Shown: positions 38,127 through 46,825 of the stretch, piece after piece
Numbering within the stretch: position 1 is the first letter of the stretch
How the letters are laid out: every line of letters begins with the position of its first letter
NCBI RefSeq assembly: GCF_024171865.1
Contig: NZ_JAMTCN010000016.1
Span: 60,476 to 124,475, forward strand
DNA: 64,000 bases
Direction of reading: 5' to 3'
Source of the DNA: Prauserella aidingensis
GTDB taxonomy: Bacteria; Actinomycetota; Actinomycetes; Mycobacteriales; Pseudonocardiaceae
Program-made: the position numbers and the translations under genes
The notes under the pieces: generated by a model
Database searches by the model: none
Told to the model about the DNA's origin: nothing
The model's input: only the letters and a program-made list of their open reading frames with translations

Positions 38127-39287
38127 TCAGGTGGCGTTACCCGGCTTGTCGGACGGTTCCCCGGTGCCCGTGTCACCGGTGCCGGTGTCGCCGGACGTGG
38201 ATTCGGCGGCCGCCTCCGGCCGCGCAGCCGTCTCCGTCACGGGGCCGCCGTCGTCGGGACCGGCGTCGTCGGTGTCGACATCGGACGGTTCCGCTCCCGG
38301 CCGGGTGGCCGCTCCGTTGTCGTCGCCGGCGTCGGCACCACCGGACGCCGCCGCGCCTGCCTCCGATCCGTCGGTGTCGCCGTCGGCCGGCCTGTCCGGA
38401 TCATCCGGACTGCGAAGGATTTCCGGGTCCTCCCGCGGGCCCTTGGACCGCGCCAGGACGAAGTAGACGACCGCACCGAGGAACACGAGCACCGACACCC
38501 ACACGTTGACGCGCTGGCCGAGAATCTCGTTGGCCGGATCGGTGCGCATGAGCTCGATCCAGAACCGGCCTGCGGTGTACCCCGCGACGTACAGCGCGAA
38601 CACCCGGCCGTGGCCGAGCCGCAGCCTGCGGTCGAGCCAGATGATCAGCAGCGCGACACCCAGGTTCCACAACAGCTCGTACAGGAACGTCGGATGCACG
38701 ACCTCGACCGGCACGTCGTTGACGGCCACTCCACCGAGCGGGTCCTCCACGGCCGGATTGTCCGGCGACACACGCCGGTAGATCTCCAGCCCCCACGGCA
38801 GGTCGGTGGGCCCGCCGTAGAGTTCCTGGTTGAAGTAGTTGCCGAGGCGGCCGACGGCCTGTGCGATGACGATGCCCGGCGCGACGGCGTCCGCGACGGC
38901 GGGCAGCGGGATTCCCCTGCGACGGCAGGCGATCCACGCACCGACCGCACCCAGCGCGATCGCGCCCCAGATGCCGAGGCCGCCCTCCCAGATGTACAGC
39001 GCGCGAATCGGATCGCGGCCCTCACCGAAATAGAGCTGGTTGTCGGTGATGACGTGGTAGAGCCTGCCACCGATGAGTCCCATCGGCGCGGCCCAGACCG
39101 CGATGTCGATGATCGTTCCCTTGGTACCGCCCCGCGCCTGCCAGCGGCGTTCGCCGAGCCAGATCGCGACGACGATGCCGAGGATGATGCAGAGCGCGTA
39201 CGCCCGCAGGGAGAAGGGGCCGATCTCCCAGACACCCCGGTCCGGACTGGGAATGGTGGCGAGGAAGGCAGAGGAGGCGGTACTCAC
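38127..39287 (-). CDS. lgt: Prolipoprotein diacylglyceryl transferase
   Basis: A 386-residue membrane enzyme that attaches diacylglycerol to the lipobox cysteine of lipoproteins. It has about seven hydrophobic segments, the HPTFLYELLWN motif and the Lgt signature GRLGNYFNQELYGGP near residue 145. The last 110 residues are an acidic, low-complexity cytoplasmic tail with DTGTG repeats, common in actinobacterial Lgt. The GTG at 39287 follows a -10-like TACGGT (39294-39299) by six bases, pointing to a leaderless message separate from trpA. Its place next to trpA matches mycobacteria. Confidence 0.95.
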   Translation of the reverse strand: MSTASSAFLATIPSPDRGVWEIGPFSLRAYALCIILGIVVAIWLGERRWQARGGTKGTIIDIAVWAAPMGLIGGRLYHVITDNQLYFGEGRDPIRALYIWEGGLGIWGAIALGAVGAWIACRRRGIPLPAVADAVAPGIVIAQAVGRLGNYFNQELYGGPTDLPWGLEIYRRVSPDNPAVEDPLGGVAVNDVPVEVVHPTFLYELLWNLGVALLIIWLDRRLRLGHGRVFALYVAGYTAGRFWIELMRTDPANEILGQRVNVWVSVLVFLGAVVYFVLARSKGPREDPEILRSPDDPDRPADGDTDGSEAGAAASGGADAGDDNGAATRPGAEPSDVDTDDAGPDDGGPVTETAARPEAAAESTSGDTGTGDTGTGEPSDKPGNAT

Positions 39288-39329
39288 AGGGTCACCGTAA
39301 CGTGACGTACGCGGCCGGGCTCGGCCGCG

Positions 39330-40115
39330 TCACGCACGCGGCCGGCGGACGCCCTCGGCCAGCTCCTTCGTCAGCGCGGCCACCGCGTCGGTGCCCTCGT
39401 TCGCCTTCGTCACCAGCGCCGACCCGACGATGACACCGTCCGCGAACGCCGACACCTCGGCGGCCTGATCGCCGGACCGCACGCCGAGCCCGACACCGAC
39501 CGGCAGGTCCGTGTGCACCCGGGTGCGCTGCACCAGACCCTGCGCCGCGCTGCCGACCGTCTCGCGGGCACCGGTCACGCCCATCACGGCCGTGGCGTAG
39601 ACGAACCCGCTCGCGGCCGCCGTGGTCAGCGCGATCCGCTCATCCGACGACGACGGCGCCACGAGGAAGATGCGGTCGAGACCGTGGGCATCCGATGCGG
39701 TGATCCACTCGGACCCCTCGTCGGGCGTCAGGTCCGGCGTGATGAGACCGAGGCCGCCCGCGGCCGCGAGGTCACGGGCGAACGCGTCGACGCCGTAGTG
39801 GAACACCGGGTTCCAGTACGTCATCACGACCGCACGGCCACCACGGTTCGCCACCGATTCGACGACGTCGAACAGGTCCTTGAGGCGGAACCCGTTCCGC
39901 AACGCCGTGTCGGCGGCCGCCTGGATCGTCGGTCCGTCCATGACGGGGTCCGAGTACGGGAACCCGACCTCGACCAGATCCGCGCCGGCGTCGACCGTCG
40001 CGGCGAGCAGCTCCTTCGACTCGGCGACGGTCGGGTACCCCGCGGGCAGGTAGCCGATCAGCGCACCGCGGCCTTCGCCACGGGTCTGCGCGAACAGCTC
40101 GTCGATGCGGCTCAC
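39330..40115 (-). CDS. trpA: Tryptophan synthase alpha chain
   Basis: A 261-residue TIM-barrel enzyme that splits indole-3-glycerol phosphate into indole, which passes to TrpB. The catalytic glutamate is in [19 protein letters not shown] (about residues 44-62), the catalytic aspartate in [11 protein letters not shown], and the phosphate loop in [10 protein letters not shown] and GVIVGSAL. It overlaps trpB by 4 bp (ATGA), so alpha and beta chains are made in step. Confidence 0.96.
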   Translation of the reverse strand: MSRIDELFAQTRGEGRGALIGYLPAGYPTVAESKELLAATVDAGADLVEVGFPYSDPVMDGPTIQAAADTALRNGFRLKDLFDVVESVANRGGRAVVMTYWNPVFHYGVDAFARDLAAAGGLGLITPDLTPDEGSEWITASDAHGLDRIFLVAPSSSDERIALTTAAASGFVYATAVMGVTGARETVGSAAQGLVQRTRVHTDLPVGVGLGVRSGDQAAEVSAFADGVIVGSALVTKANEGTDAVAALTKELAEGVRRPRA

Positions 40116-41341
40116 ACGCCCTCCACGAGGTTGAAGTACCGGGCGGCGGTGTCGACGTCCTTGTCACCGCGGCCGGACAGGCTGACCAGGATCACGCCGT
40201 CCGGGCCGAGTTCACGGCCGAGCTGCAGTGCCCCGGCGAGCGCGTGCGCGGACTCCACCGCGGGGATGATGCCCTCGGTCTTCGACAGCAGCTGGAACGC
40301 GTCCATCGCCTCGTCGTCGGTGACGGCGCGGTACTCGGCGCGGCCCTCGTCCTTCAGGTGCGAATGCTCCGGGCCGACGCCCGGGTAGTCCAGGCCCGCC
40401 GAGATCGAGTACGCCTCGATGGTCTGCCCGTCCTCGTCCTGCAGCAGGTACGACAGGGCGCCGTGAAGCGTGCCCGGGGTCCCCTGCGTGAGGGTCGCTC
40501 CGTGTTCGCCCGAGTCGAGCCCCTTGCCGCCGGGCTCGAGGCCGACCAGCCGGACGTCGGTGTCGTCGAGGAACCCGTGGAAGATGCCGATCGCGTTCGA
40601 TCCGCCGCCGACGCACGCGGCCACGGCATCCGGGAGACGGCCCACCTGGGCGAGCATCTGCTCGCGGGCCTCCTCGCCGATGATCTTGTGGAAGTTGCGC
40701 ACCATCACCGGGAACGGGTGTGCCCCGGCGGCGGTGCCGAGCAGGTAGTGCGTGGTGTCGACGTTGGTGACCCAGTCGCGCAACGCCTCGTTGATGGCGT
40801 CCTTGAGGGTGCGCGAACCGGTCGCCACGGGAATCACCTCGGCGCCGAGCAGGCGCATCCGCGCGACGTTGAGCGCCTGCCGTTCGGTGTCGACCTCGCC
40901 CATGTACACGACGCAGTCGAGGTCGAGCAGCGCGCACGCGGTGGCGGTGGCGACGCCGTGCTGGCCCGCACCCGTCTCGGCGATGACGCGCGTCTTGCCC
41001 ATCCGCTTGGTGAGCAGCGCCTGGCCGAGGACGTTGTTGATCTTGTGGGAACCCGTGTGGTTGAGGTCCTCCCTCTTGAGGAGGATCCGTGCACCACCGG
41101 CGTGCTCGGCGAACCGCGGCGCCTCGGTGAGCAGCGACGGCCTGCCCGCGTACCCGGACAGCAGCCGCTGGAACTCCGCGGTGAACTCGGGGTCCTGCTG
41201 GGCCTTGTCGTACTCGGAGGCCAGTTCGTCCAGCGCGCCCATCAGTGCTTCGGGCAGGAAGCGGCCGCCGTAGTCACCGAAGTGACCGCGGGCGTCCGGA
41301 TCGTGGCGCGACTGCGGCGTCGTGTCGGTCATGCGGGTCAC
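40112..41341 (-). CDS. trpB: Tryptophan synthase beta chain
   Basis: A 409-residue PLP enzyme joining indole and serine. It starts [16 protein letters not shown], has [20 protein letters not shown] with the PLP lysine near residue 99, [10 protein letters not shown], and the phosphate-binding [10 protein letters not shown]. The open frame starts MTRMTDTT; the start at 41341 overlaps the trpC stop by 4 bp, and the second ATG (41332) is an alternative. Standard TrpB1 type. Confidence 0.97.
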   Translation of the reverse strand: MTRMTDTTPQSRHDPDARGHFGDYGGRFLPEALMGALDELASEYDKAQQDPEFTAEFQRLLSGYAGRPSLLTEAPRFAEHAGGARILLKREDLNHTGSHKINNVLGQALLTKRMGKTRVIAETGAGQHGVATATACALLDLDCVVYMGEVDTERQALNVARMRLLGAEVIPVATGSRTLKDAINEALRDWVTNVDTTHYLLGTAAGAHPFPVMVRNFHKIIGEEAREQMLAQVGRLPDAVAACVGGGSNAIGIFHGFLDDTDVRLVGLEPGGKGLDSGEHGATLTQGTPGTLHGALSYLLQDEDGQTIEAYSISAGLDYPGVGPEHSHLKDEGRAEYRAVTDDEAMDAFQLLSKTEGIIPAVESAHALAGALQLGRELGPDGVILVSLSGRGDKDVDTAARYFNLVEGV

Positions 41342-42147
41342 CGGCTCGGACGCGGACAGGCGGGGTGCGACCCCGCAGTGACGAGCTGCACGAGCGCCGC
41401 CTTCGGGTCGCCGGTGCCGACGAGCCCCTCGCCGACCAGCACGGCGTCGGCTCCGTGGCCCGCGTACGCCATCAGGTCACCGGGACCGCGGACGCCGGAC
41501 TCGGCGATCTTGAACGTCTCCATCGGCAGGCCGGGTGCGAGCCGTCCGAACACGTCCCTGTCGACCTCCAGGGTGTGCAGGTCGCGGGCGTTGATGCCGA
41601 TGACGGACGCGCCCGCCTCCAGCGCGCGGTCACACTCCTCGGCGTTGTGCACCTCGACCAGCGCGGTCATGCCCAGCGATTCGACGCGGTCGAGCAACGC
41701 GGCGAGCGCGTTCTGCTCGAGCGCGGCCACGATGAGCAGCACCATGTCGGCGCCGTGCAGCCGGGCCTCGTGCACCTGGTACGGGCTGACGATGAAGTCC
41801 TTGCGCAGGATCGGCACGTCGACGGCGGCACGAACGGCGTCGAGGTCGGCCAGCGATCCGCCGAACCGGCGCTCCTCCGTGAGCACGCTGATCACGCGCG
41901 CTCCCGCGTCCTCGTAGTCCTTGGCCAGCACCGCCGGGTCGTGGATCGCGGCGAGGTCGCCCTTCGACGGGCTCTTCCGCTTGACCTCGGCGATCACGCC
42001 GATGCCCGATTCCTGCAACGAACCCATGACGTCCCGTGGCGCGGGAGCCTCCGCGGCACGCTTCTTCAACTCGTCGAACGGCAGCGCCGACTCACGCTCG
42101 GCCAGGTCTGCCCGCACGCCCGCGACGATGTCCTCGAGAACGCTCAC
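41338..42147 (-). CDS. trpC: Indole-3-glycerol phosphate synthase
   Basis: A 269-residue TIM-barrel enzyme. The substrate motifs are [15 protein letters not shown] (about residues 51-65), [41 protein letters not shown] and [10 protein letters not shown]. It forms indole-3-glycerol phosphate for TrpAB. No TrpF domain is fused and no trpF gene is in the window; in actinobacteria PriA (48644-49381) supplies that step. The GTG start at 42147 is preceded by GAGGTCGAGC. Confidence 0.95.
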   Translation of the reverse strand: MSVLEDIVAGVRADLAERESALPFDELKKRAAEAPAPRDVMGSLQESGIGVIAEVKRKSPSKGDLAAIHDPAVLAKDYEDAGARVISVLTEERRFGGSLADLDAVRAAVDVPILRKDFIVSPYQVHEARLHGADMVLLIVAALEQNALAALLDRVESLGMTALVEVHNAEECDRALEAGASVIGINARDLHTLEVDRDVFGRLAPGLPMETFKIAESGVRGPGDLMAYAGHGADAVLVGEGLVGTGDPKAALVQLVTAGSHPACPRPSR

Positions 42148-42233
42148 CGCTCGACCTCACCGGGTGCCGGGGCCGTTGATTCACTCGCAAGGTGGCTCAC
42201 AAAAACCTTCCCCTTCCCGCTCAACCGATGCTA

Positions 42234-42264
42234 ACCCGCGGGCTCGTCCAGACCGGGCGCGGGT
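42234..42264 (-). terminator. Possible hairpin between the Trp-associated gene and trpC
   Basis: ACCCGCG (42234-42240) pairs with CGCGGGT (42258-42264), a 7-bp stem with a 17-base loop. It lies between the stop of the Trp-associated membrane protein and trpC, so it could partly separate trpE from trpCBA. Weak; no leader peptide rich in tryptophan was found. Confidence 0.35.
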
Positions 42265-42291
42265 CGACGACAGCCTCGCCCACCACGGGTT

Positions 42292-43008
42292 TCACTCCGA
42301 GCGGCCGTCACGCGGCCGGTCGGTGTCCGCCGAGTCGGCCGGGTCGGTCGGGTCGGTCGGGTCGGTCGGGTCGGTCGGGTCGGTCGGGTCGGCGCCCTCC
42401 GACAGCGCGTCCCACAGCTCGGCGTCCGGGTCACGCGGCGCGCGGCGGTCGCCGGGAGCCGAATACTTCGCGCCCATCCGTGCCATGCGGTGCCCGCGCC
42501 AGGCCAGCACCACGCCCGCCAGTGCGACGAGCACCCCGCCCGCGACGGCCGCCGCGGGACCCAGGAACGTCCACGACGGATCGGCCGTGGCGCCCTCGTA
42601 GCCGGGTGCCCAGCCGGACCAGGCGATCTCCTGCGTGTCGCCCGCGACGGCCAGATACACCGCCGCGCCGCCCACGACGGCCAGCAGCACACCCAACAGC
42701 CTCCGCGCCACGCCGCCGAGCGCGAGCGCCGCCGCGACGGCCGCCAGCGCCAGCAGCGCGAGCGGCACGGGCCATTGGACCAGCTCGCCGCCGGTGAAGT
42801 CGTCGGCCAGCCTGCCGTCGACCGTCCGCCCCTGCGGTACCTCGATCCACACCAGCCCCGACGCGCCCCAGAGCGCCCCCGCACCGAGCAGCAGCGCCAC
42901 CACGGCCGCCCACAACGCGCGCTTGTCCCCTCCCGCGGGCGGGACCGCCCGGTCCGCGCGTTCGGGACCGTCGCCGGACGCGCGCGGGCCGGCGGCGCCG
43001 TCAGACAC
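42292..43008 (-). CDS. Trp biosynthesis-associated membrane protein (TIGR02234 type)
   Basis: A 238-residue protein with four hydrophobic segments (starting near [59 protein letters not shown] and [21 protein letters not shown]) and a large extracytoplasmic loop after the first. This layout and its place between trpE and trpC match the actinobacterial TIGR02234 family, whose role is unknown. The C-terminus carries a TDP repeat from a 9-bp minisatellite. The GTG at 43008 overlaps the trpE stop, so it is translated with trpE. Confidence 0.88.
   Translation of the reverse strand: MSDGAAGPRASGDGPERADRAVPPAGGDKRALWAAVVALLLGAGALWGASGLVWIEVPQGRTVDGRLADDFTGGELVQWPVPLALLALAAVAAALALGGVARRLLGVLLAVVGGAAVYLAVAGDTQEIAWSGWAPGYEGATADPSWTFLGPAAAVAGGVLVALAGVVLAWRGHRMARMGAKYSAPGDRRAPRDPDAELWDALSEGADPTDPTDPTDPTDPTDPADSADTDRPRDGRSE
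42341..42392 (-). repeat. 9-bp in-frame minisatellite coding (TDP)n
   Basis: GGGTCGGTC repeats perfectly five times (42341-42385) with a further partial unit. On the coding (minus) strand it specifies a Thr-Asp-Pro array near the C-terminus of the Trp-associated membrane protein. Because the unit is 9 bp, slippage changes length without a frameshift. Confidence 0.95.
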
Positions 43009-44626
43009 CGTCGCCGCCCGCCACGTCGCGGGGCTGCGCCGGGCCGGGCGGCGCCGTCTCACCGGGTGACGCGGCCTCACCGGGCGACGGGGCGCCCGCC
43101 GGGCGCAACGTTCCCGCCGCCGCGACGGCCGACAGCACGGTTCGAGCCTTGTTCAGCGCCTCGGTGTCCTCGTAGTCGGGTTCGGAGTCGGCGACGACCC
43201 CTCCGCCCGCCTGCACGTAGGCCACGCCGTCGCGTACCAGCGCCGTGCGGATCGCGATCGCGGTGTCCGCGTCGCCCGCGAAGTCGAGGTAGCCGACCAC
43301 GCCGCCGTACAGCCCGCGGCGCGTCGGTTCGAGGCGCTCGATGAGTTCCATCGCCCGCACCTTCGGCGCGCCGGACAGCGTGCCCGCCGGGAAGCACGCG
43401 GCGACCGCGTCGATCGCCGTCGCGTCGTCGGCCAGCTCACCGGTCACGGTCGAGACGATGTGCATGACGTGGCTGTAGCGCTCGATCGCGAAGAAGTCGA
43501 CGACCTGCACCGAGCCCGGCCTGCACACCTTGCCGAGGTCGTTGCGGCCGAGGTCGACCAGCATCAGATGCTCGGCACGCTCCTTCTCGTCGGCGAGCAG
43601 CCCCTTGGCCAGCTGCGCGTCCTCCTCCGCGTCGGCGCCGCGCCAGCGGGTGCCCGCGATGGGGTGCGTCGTGGCCTTGCCGTCCCGCACCGTGACGAGT
43701 GACTCGGGGCTCGACCCGACGATGTCGAAGCCGTCGAGCCGCAGCAGGTACATGTACGGACTCGGGTTCGACGTGCGCAGCACACGGTAGATGTCGAGCG
43801 CGTCGGCCCCGGTACGCAGTTCGAACCGCTGCGACGGCACGATCTGGAACGCCTCGCCCGCGTGGATGGCCTCCTTCGCCGCCTCGACGGCCTCGTGGAA
43901 GTCGTCCTTGGTGCGGGCCCGGTCGAACTCGGGAACCGGACGATCGAACACCGCGTTCGTGGCGGGCGCGGGCGCGGCGAGCCGGGCCGTCATGGCGTCG
44001 AGCCTGCGGACCGCGTCCTCGTAGGCCGCCTCCACCCGTTCCGGGCTGTCGTCCCAGTTCACCGCGTTGGCGATGAGCGTGACCGTGCCCTCGTGGTGGT
44101 CGAACGCCGCCAGGTCCGTCGCGAGCAGCATCGTGACCTCGGGAATGTCGAGGTCCTTCTCGGCGATCTCCGGCAGCCGTTCGAGCCAGCGCACCGCGTC
44201 GTACCCGATGTAGCCGACCATGCCGCCCGTCAACGGCGGCATGCCGGGCAACGGCTCCGTGTGCAGCGTCTCGAGCGTCTCACGCAGCACGGCCAGGGGA
44301 TCGCCGCCGGAGGGCAGGCCCGCGACCGGGGTCCCCGTCCACACCGCCTCGCCGTCGCGCACGGTCAGCGCCGACGGGCTGTGCACCCCGATGAACGACC
44401 ATCGCGACCAGGACTCGCCGTTCTCCGCCGATTCGAGCAGAAACGTGCCGGGACGGTCCTCGGCGAGTTTGCGGTACAGGGCGACGGGCGTGTCGGCGTC
44501 CGCGAGCACGCGGCGGACGACCGGGATCACGCGCCGGTCCTCGGCGAGTTCGCGGAACTCCGCGGCCGACGGCGTGACGGCGCCCAGGCCGACACGAGCG
44601 GCCTCGACGGAATGGGCTGTGACCAT
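43001..44626 (-). CDS. trpE: Anthranilate synthase component I
   Basis: A 541-residue chorismate-utilising enzyme. The N-terminal part has [20 protein letters not shown], which includes the LLES tryptophan-feedback motif. The C-terminal catalytic domain has [54 protein letters not shown] and [16 protein letters not shown]. It starts tryptophan synthesis with TrpG, which is not in this window. The ATG at 44626 lies six bases after CACAAT (44633-44638), a plausible -10, so a leaderless message is possible. A C-terminal tail of about 30 A/P/G-rich residues ends the protein. Confidence 0.96.
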   Translation of the reverse strand: MVTAHSVEAARVGLGAVTPSAAEFRELAEDRRVIPVVRRVLADADTPVALYRKLAEDRPGTFLLESAENGESWSRWSFIGVHSPSALTVRDGEAVWTGTPVAGLPSGGDPLAVLRETLETLHTEPLPGMPPLTGGMVGYIGYDAVRWLERLPEIAEKDLDIPEVTMLLATDLAAFDHHEGTVTLIANAVNWDDSPERVEAAYEDAVRRLDAMTARLAAPAPATNAVFDRPVPEFDRARTKDDFHEAVEAAKEAIHAGEAFQIVPSQRFELRTGADALDIYRVLRTSNPSPYMYLLRLDGFDIVGSSPESLVTVRDGKATTHPIAGTRWRGADAEEDAQLAKGLLADEKERAEHLMLVDLGRNDLGKVCRPGSVQVVDFFAIERYSHVMHIVSTVTGELADDATAIDAVAACFPAGTLSGAPKVRAMELIERLEPTRRGLYGGVVGYLDFAGDADTAIAIRTALVRDGVAYVQAGGGVVADSEPDYEDTEALNKARTVLSAVAAAGTLRPAGAPSPGEAASPGETAPPGPAQPRDVAGGDGV

Positions 44627-44700
44627 GGCTTCATTGTGCCGTCGGCGCGCGGCGGGCCCGGCGGTGGGATCGGCGCGGGGCGATCGGCGATGATGGCGGG

Positions 44701-45330
44701 GTGACCGGTACCCCCCATCGCACCGCCGACGACGGATCACGGCGCCGCGGCCGCAGGCCCGCCGGTGAGGACACCCGCACCGCACTGCTGGAGGCCGCGC
44801 GTGCCGAGTTCGCCGACGGCGGCTACACGGGCGCCACCGTCCGCGCGATCGCCACGCGCGCCGGCGTCGACGCCGCGATGGTCAACCACTGGTTCGGCGG
44901 TAAGGACCAGCTGTTCGCCGAGGCGGTACTGCAGGTGCCGTTCGACCTCGCCGAGGTGGTCGCCACGGTCACCTCGTACGGCCGCGACCGGCTCGGCGAG
45001 GGCATCGTCCGCACGTTCGTCGAGCTCTGGGACGGCGCCGGCGGAGCACGCTTCACCGCCCTGATCCGCAGTGTCACCAGCAGTCCCGAGGCCATGCAGA
45101 CGCTGCGCGGTGTCCTGGTGGCCAAGGTGATCGGGCCGGTGGTGGCGACGGCGGCACCCGACCGGCCCGACCTGCGCGCGTCGCTGTGCGCGAGTCAGGT
45201 GGTCGGCCTCGGCATGGCGCGCTACGTCGCCCGGTTCGAACCGCTCGGTTCCGCGGACCCGGACACCGTCGTCGCGGCGGTCGCCCCGACGCTCCAGCGG
45301 TACCTCACCGGCGACCTCGACCACCACTGA
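44701..45330 (+). CDS. TetR-family transcriptional regulator
   Basis: A 209-residue regulator. It begins with a basic stretch, then [20 protein letters not shown] and the recognition region [26 protein letters not shown] (about residues 45-70). The C-terminal domain carries features of the TetR_C_17 type. It is divergent from trpE, with about 75 bp between the start codons, and converges on hisI. Whether it acts on trpE is unknown; its position between trp and his genes is an insertion relative to mycobacteria. Confidence 0.88.
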   Translation: MTGTPHRTADDGSRRRGRRPAGEDTRTALLEAARAEFADGGYTGATVRAIATRAGVDAAMVNHWFGGKDQLFAEAVLQVPFDLAEVVATVTSYGRDRLGEGIVRTFVELWDGAGGARFTALIRSVTSSPEAMQTLRGVLVAKVIGPVVATAAPDRPDLRASLCASQVVGLGMARYVARFEPLGSADPDTVVAAVAPTLQRYLTGDLDHH

Positions 45331-45387
45331 CCCGCGCCCGTGCGCGTGGCGGGTGCGGGTCGGCCCGCCTGCGCGGTGTCAGCCCGC

Positions 45388-45762
45388 CTACGCGTCGTCG
45401 GCCAGGAGGAGGTCGGCGTCGAAGCACGTGCGCGTCCCGGTGTGGCAGGCGGGGCCGGTCTGGTCGACGCGCACGAGAAGGGTGTCGGCGTCGCAGTCCA
45501 GCCGGACCTCGCGTACGTGCTGGACGTTGCCGGAGGTCTCGCCCTTCACCCAGAGCTGCTGCCTGCTGCGCGAGAAGTACGTCGCGCGCCGCGTCGTGAG
45601 CGTGCGTGCCAGCGCCTCGTCGTCCATCCAGGCCACCATGAGCACGTCGGAGGTCGCGTGGTCGACGACCACGGCGCAGACCAGCCCGTCGGAGCCCCGC
45701 TTGAGCCTGCCCGCGACGGCCGGGTCGAGGCTCGTCTCCCCCGCGCGTTCGTCCCGGCTCAT
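45388..45762 (-). CDS. hisI: Phosphoribosyl-AMP cyclohydrolase
   Basis: A 124-residue single-domain HisI. The core is [41 protein letters not shown], and the metal-site cysteine region [22 protein letters not shown]. It opens the ring of phosphoribosyl-AMP in histidine synthesis. It lacks the HisE pyrophosphatase domain fused in enterobacteria, as is normal in actinobacteria. The start at 45762 overlaps the hisF stop by 4 bp. Confidence 0.95.
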   Translation of the reverse strand: MSRDERAGETSLDPAVAGRLKRGSDGLVCAVVVDHATSDVLMVAWMDDEALARTLTTRRATYFSRSRQQLWVKGETSGNVQHVREVRLDCDADTLLVRVDQTGPACHTGTRTCFDADLLLADDA

Positions 45763-46532
45763 CGGATCTCCACGTTCCCGGCCTTCAGGGCCTGCTTGAC
45801 GTCACCGATCGTGAACTCCCCGAAGTGGAAGACGCTCGCCGCCAGTACCGCGTCCGCACCCGCCTCGACCGCGGGCAGGAAGTGGTCGACCGAGCCCGCG
45901 CCGCCGCTGGCGATCACGGGCACCCGCACCGCCTCGCGCACGAGGCGCAGCAGTTCGAGGTCGAATCCGGCCTTCGTGCCGTCGGCGTCCATCGAGTTCA
46001 GCAGGATCTCGCCGACGCCGAGGCTCTCTCCCCGTGCGGCCCACTCCACCGCGTCGAGTCCGGTGCCCCGCCTGCCGCCGTGGGTGGTCACCTCGAACCC
46101 CGAGGCTGTCGGGTCCCCGCCGTCGGGAACCCGCCGGGCGTCGACGGACAGCACGACGCACTGCGCGCCGAACCGTTCGGACGCCTCGCGCAGCAGTTCC
46201 GGCCGGGCGATGGCCGCGGTGTTGATGCTGACCTTGTCGGCGCCCGCCCGCAGCAGCCGGTCGACGTCGTCGGTGCTGCGGACTCCGCCGCCGACGGTGA
46301 GGGGGATGAACACCTGCTCGGCGGTGCGCCGCACGACGTCGTAGGTCGTTTCCCGGTCGCCCGAGGATGCGGTCACGTCGAGGAACGTCACCTCGTCGGC
46401 GCCCGCGGCGTCGTAGGCGCGCGCCAGCTCCACGGGGTCGCCCGCGTCACGCAGGTCGACGAAGTTGACGCCTTTGACGACACGTCCCGCGTCGACGTCG
46501 AGACACGGGATGACCCTCACCGCAACGGACAT
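45759..46532 (-). CDS. hisF: Imidazole glycerol phosphate synthase cyclase subunit
   Basis: A 257-residue TIM barrel. The two catalytic aspartates are in [18 protein letters not shown] (D12) and [14 protein letters not shown]. Phosphate sites are [12 protein letters not shown] and [12 protein letters not shown]. With HisH it makes imidazole glycerol phosphate and AICAR. The ATG at 46532 lies six bases after TAGGCT (46539-46544, minus strand), consistent with a leaderless message. That -10 overlaps the first unit of a 55-bp tandem repeat. Downstream it is coupled to hisI. Confidence 0.96.
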   Translation of the reverse strand: MSVAVRVIPCLDVDAGRVVKGVNFVDLRDAGDPVELARAYDAAGADEVTFLDVTASSGDRETTYDVVRRTAEQVFIPLTVGGGVRSTDDVDRLLRAGADKVSINTAAIARPELLREASERFGAQCVVLSVDARRVPDGGDPTASGFEVTTHGGRRGTGLDAVEWAARGESLGVGEILLNSMDADGTKAGFDLELLRLVREAVRVPVIASGGAGSVDHFLPAVEAGADAVLAASVFHFGEFTIGDVKQALKAGNVEIR

Positions 46533-46540
46533 GCCACAAG

Positions 46541-46700
46541 CCTAAGGAGGCCGCGCGCAGCGCGTCTGCTTGGGCGGCGGTGGGCGACGGGCGGGCCTAA
46601 GGAGGCCGCGCGCAGCGCGTCCGTCTGGGCGGCGGTGGGCGACGGGCGGGCGTAAGCAAGCCGCGCGCAGCGCGTCCGATCGGGCGGTGTGCGCGGCCGG
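46541..46700. repeat. 55-bp tandem repeat in the hisF upstream region
   Basis: Two full units (46541-46595 and 46596-46650) differ at only a few positions; a third, degraded unit runs to about 46700. Each carries CCTAAGGAGGCC at its start (the third reads CGTAAGCAAGCC) and the core CCGCGCGCAGCGCG, which can fold on itself. The first unit overlaps the hisF -10. The array fills most of the gap between hisF and the divergent GT-C gene. Confidence 0.9.
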
Positions 46701-46810
46701 GCCGCATCGTCGTGCGCGGACGGGGAACCCGTGCCGGCAGGCGGGATCCGCATTGCCGGAAAGGATGTCGACACGCGTGGCGTCGGCGGGTCGGGGCAGG
46801 CGGACCTACG

Positions 46811-46816
46811 TACGAT
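46811..46816 (+). promoter_or_regulatory. Candidate -10 element for the GT-C gene
   Basis: TACGAT fits TANNNT and ends nine bases before the GTG at 46826, implying that transcription starts at or next to the start codon. No -35 was identified. Confidence 0.45.
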
Positions 46817-46825
46817 CTCGTGATT

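Noticed and set aside
44527..44718. Short minus-strand frame overlapping the trpE start, considered as a Trp leader peptide.
   Set aside because: Only one tryptophan, no early stop and no terminator/antiterminator fold; trpE seems to start near its own -10.
45348..45369. GGCGGG/CCCGCC hairpin between the TetR gene and hisI.
   Set aside because: Only 6 bp in very GC-rich DNA; too weak to call a terminator.
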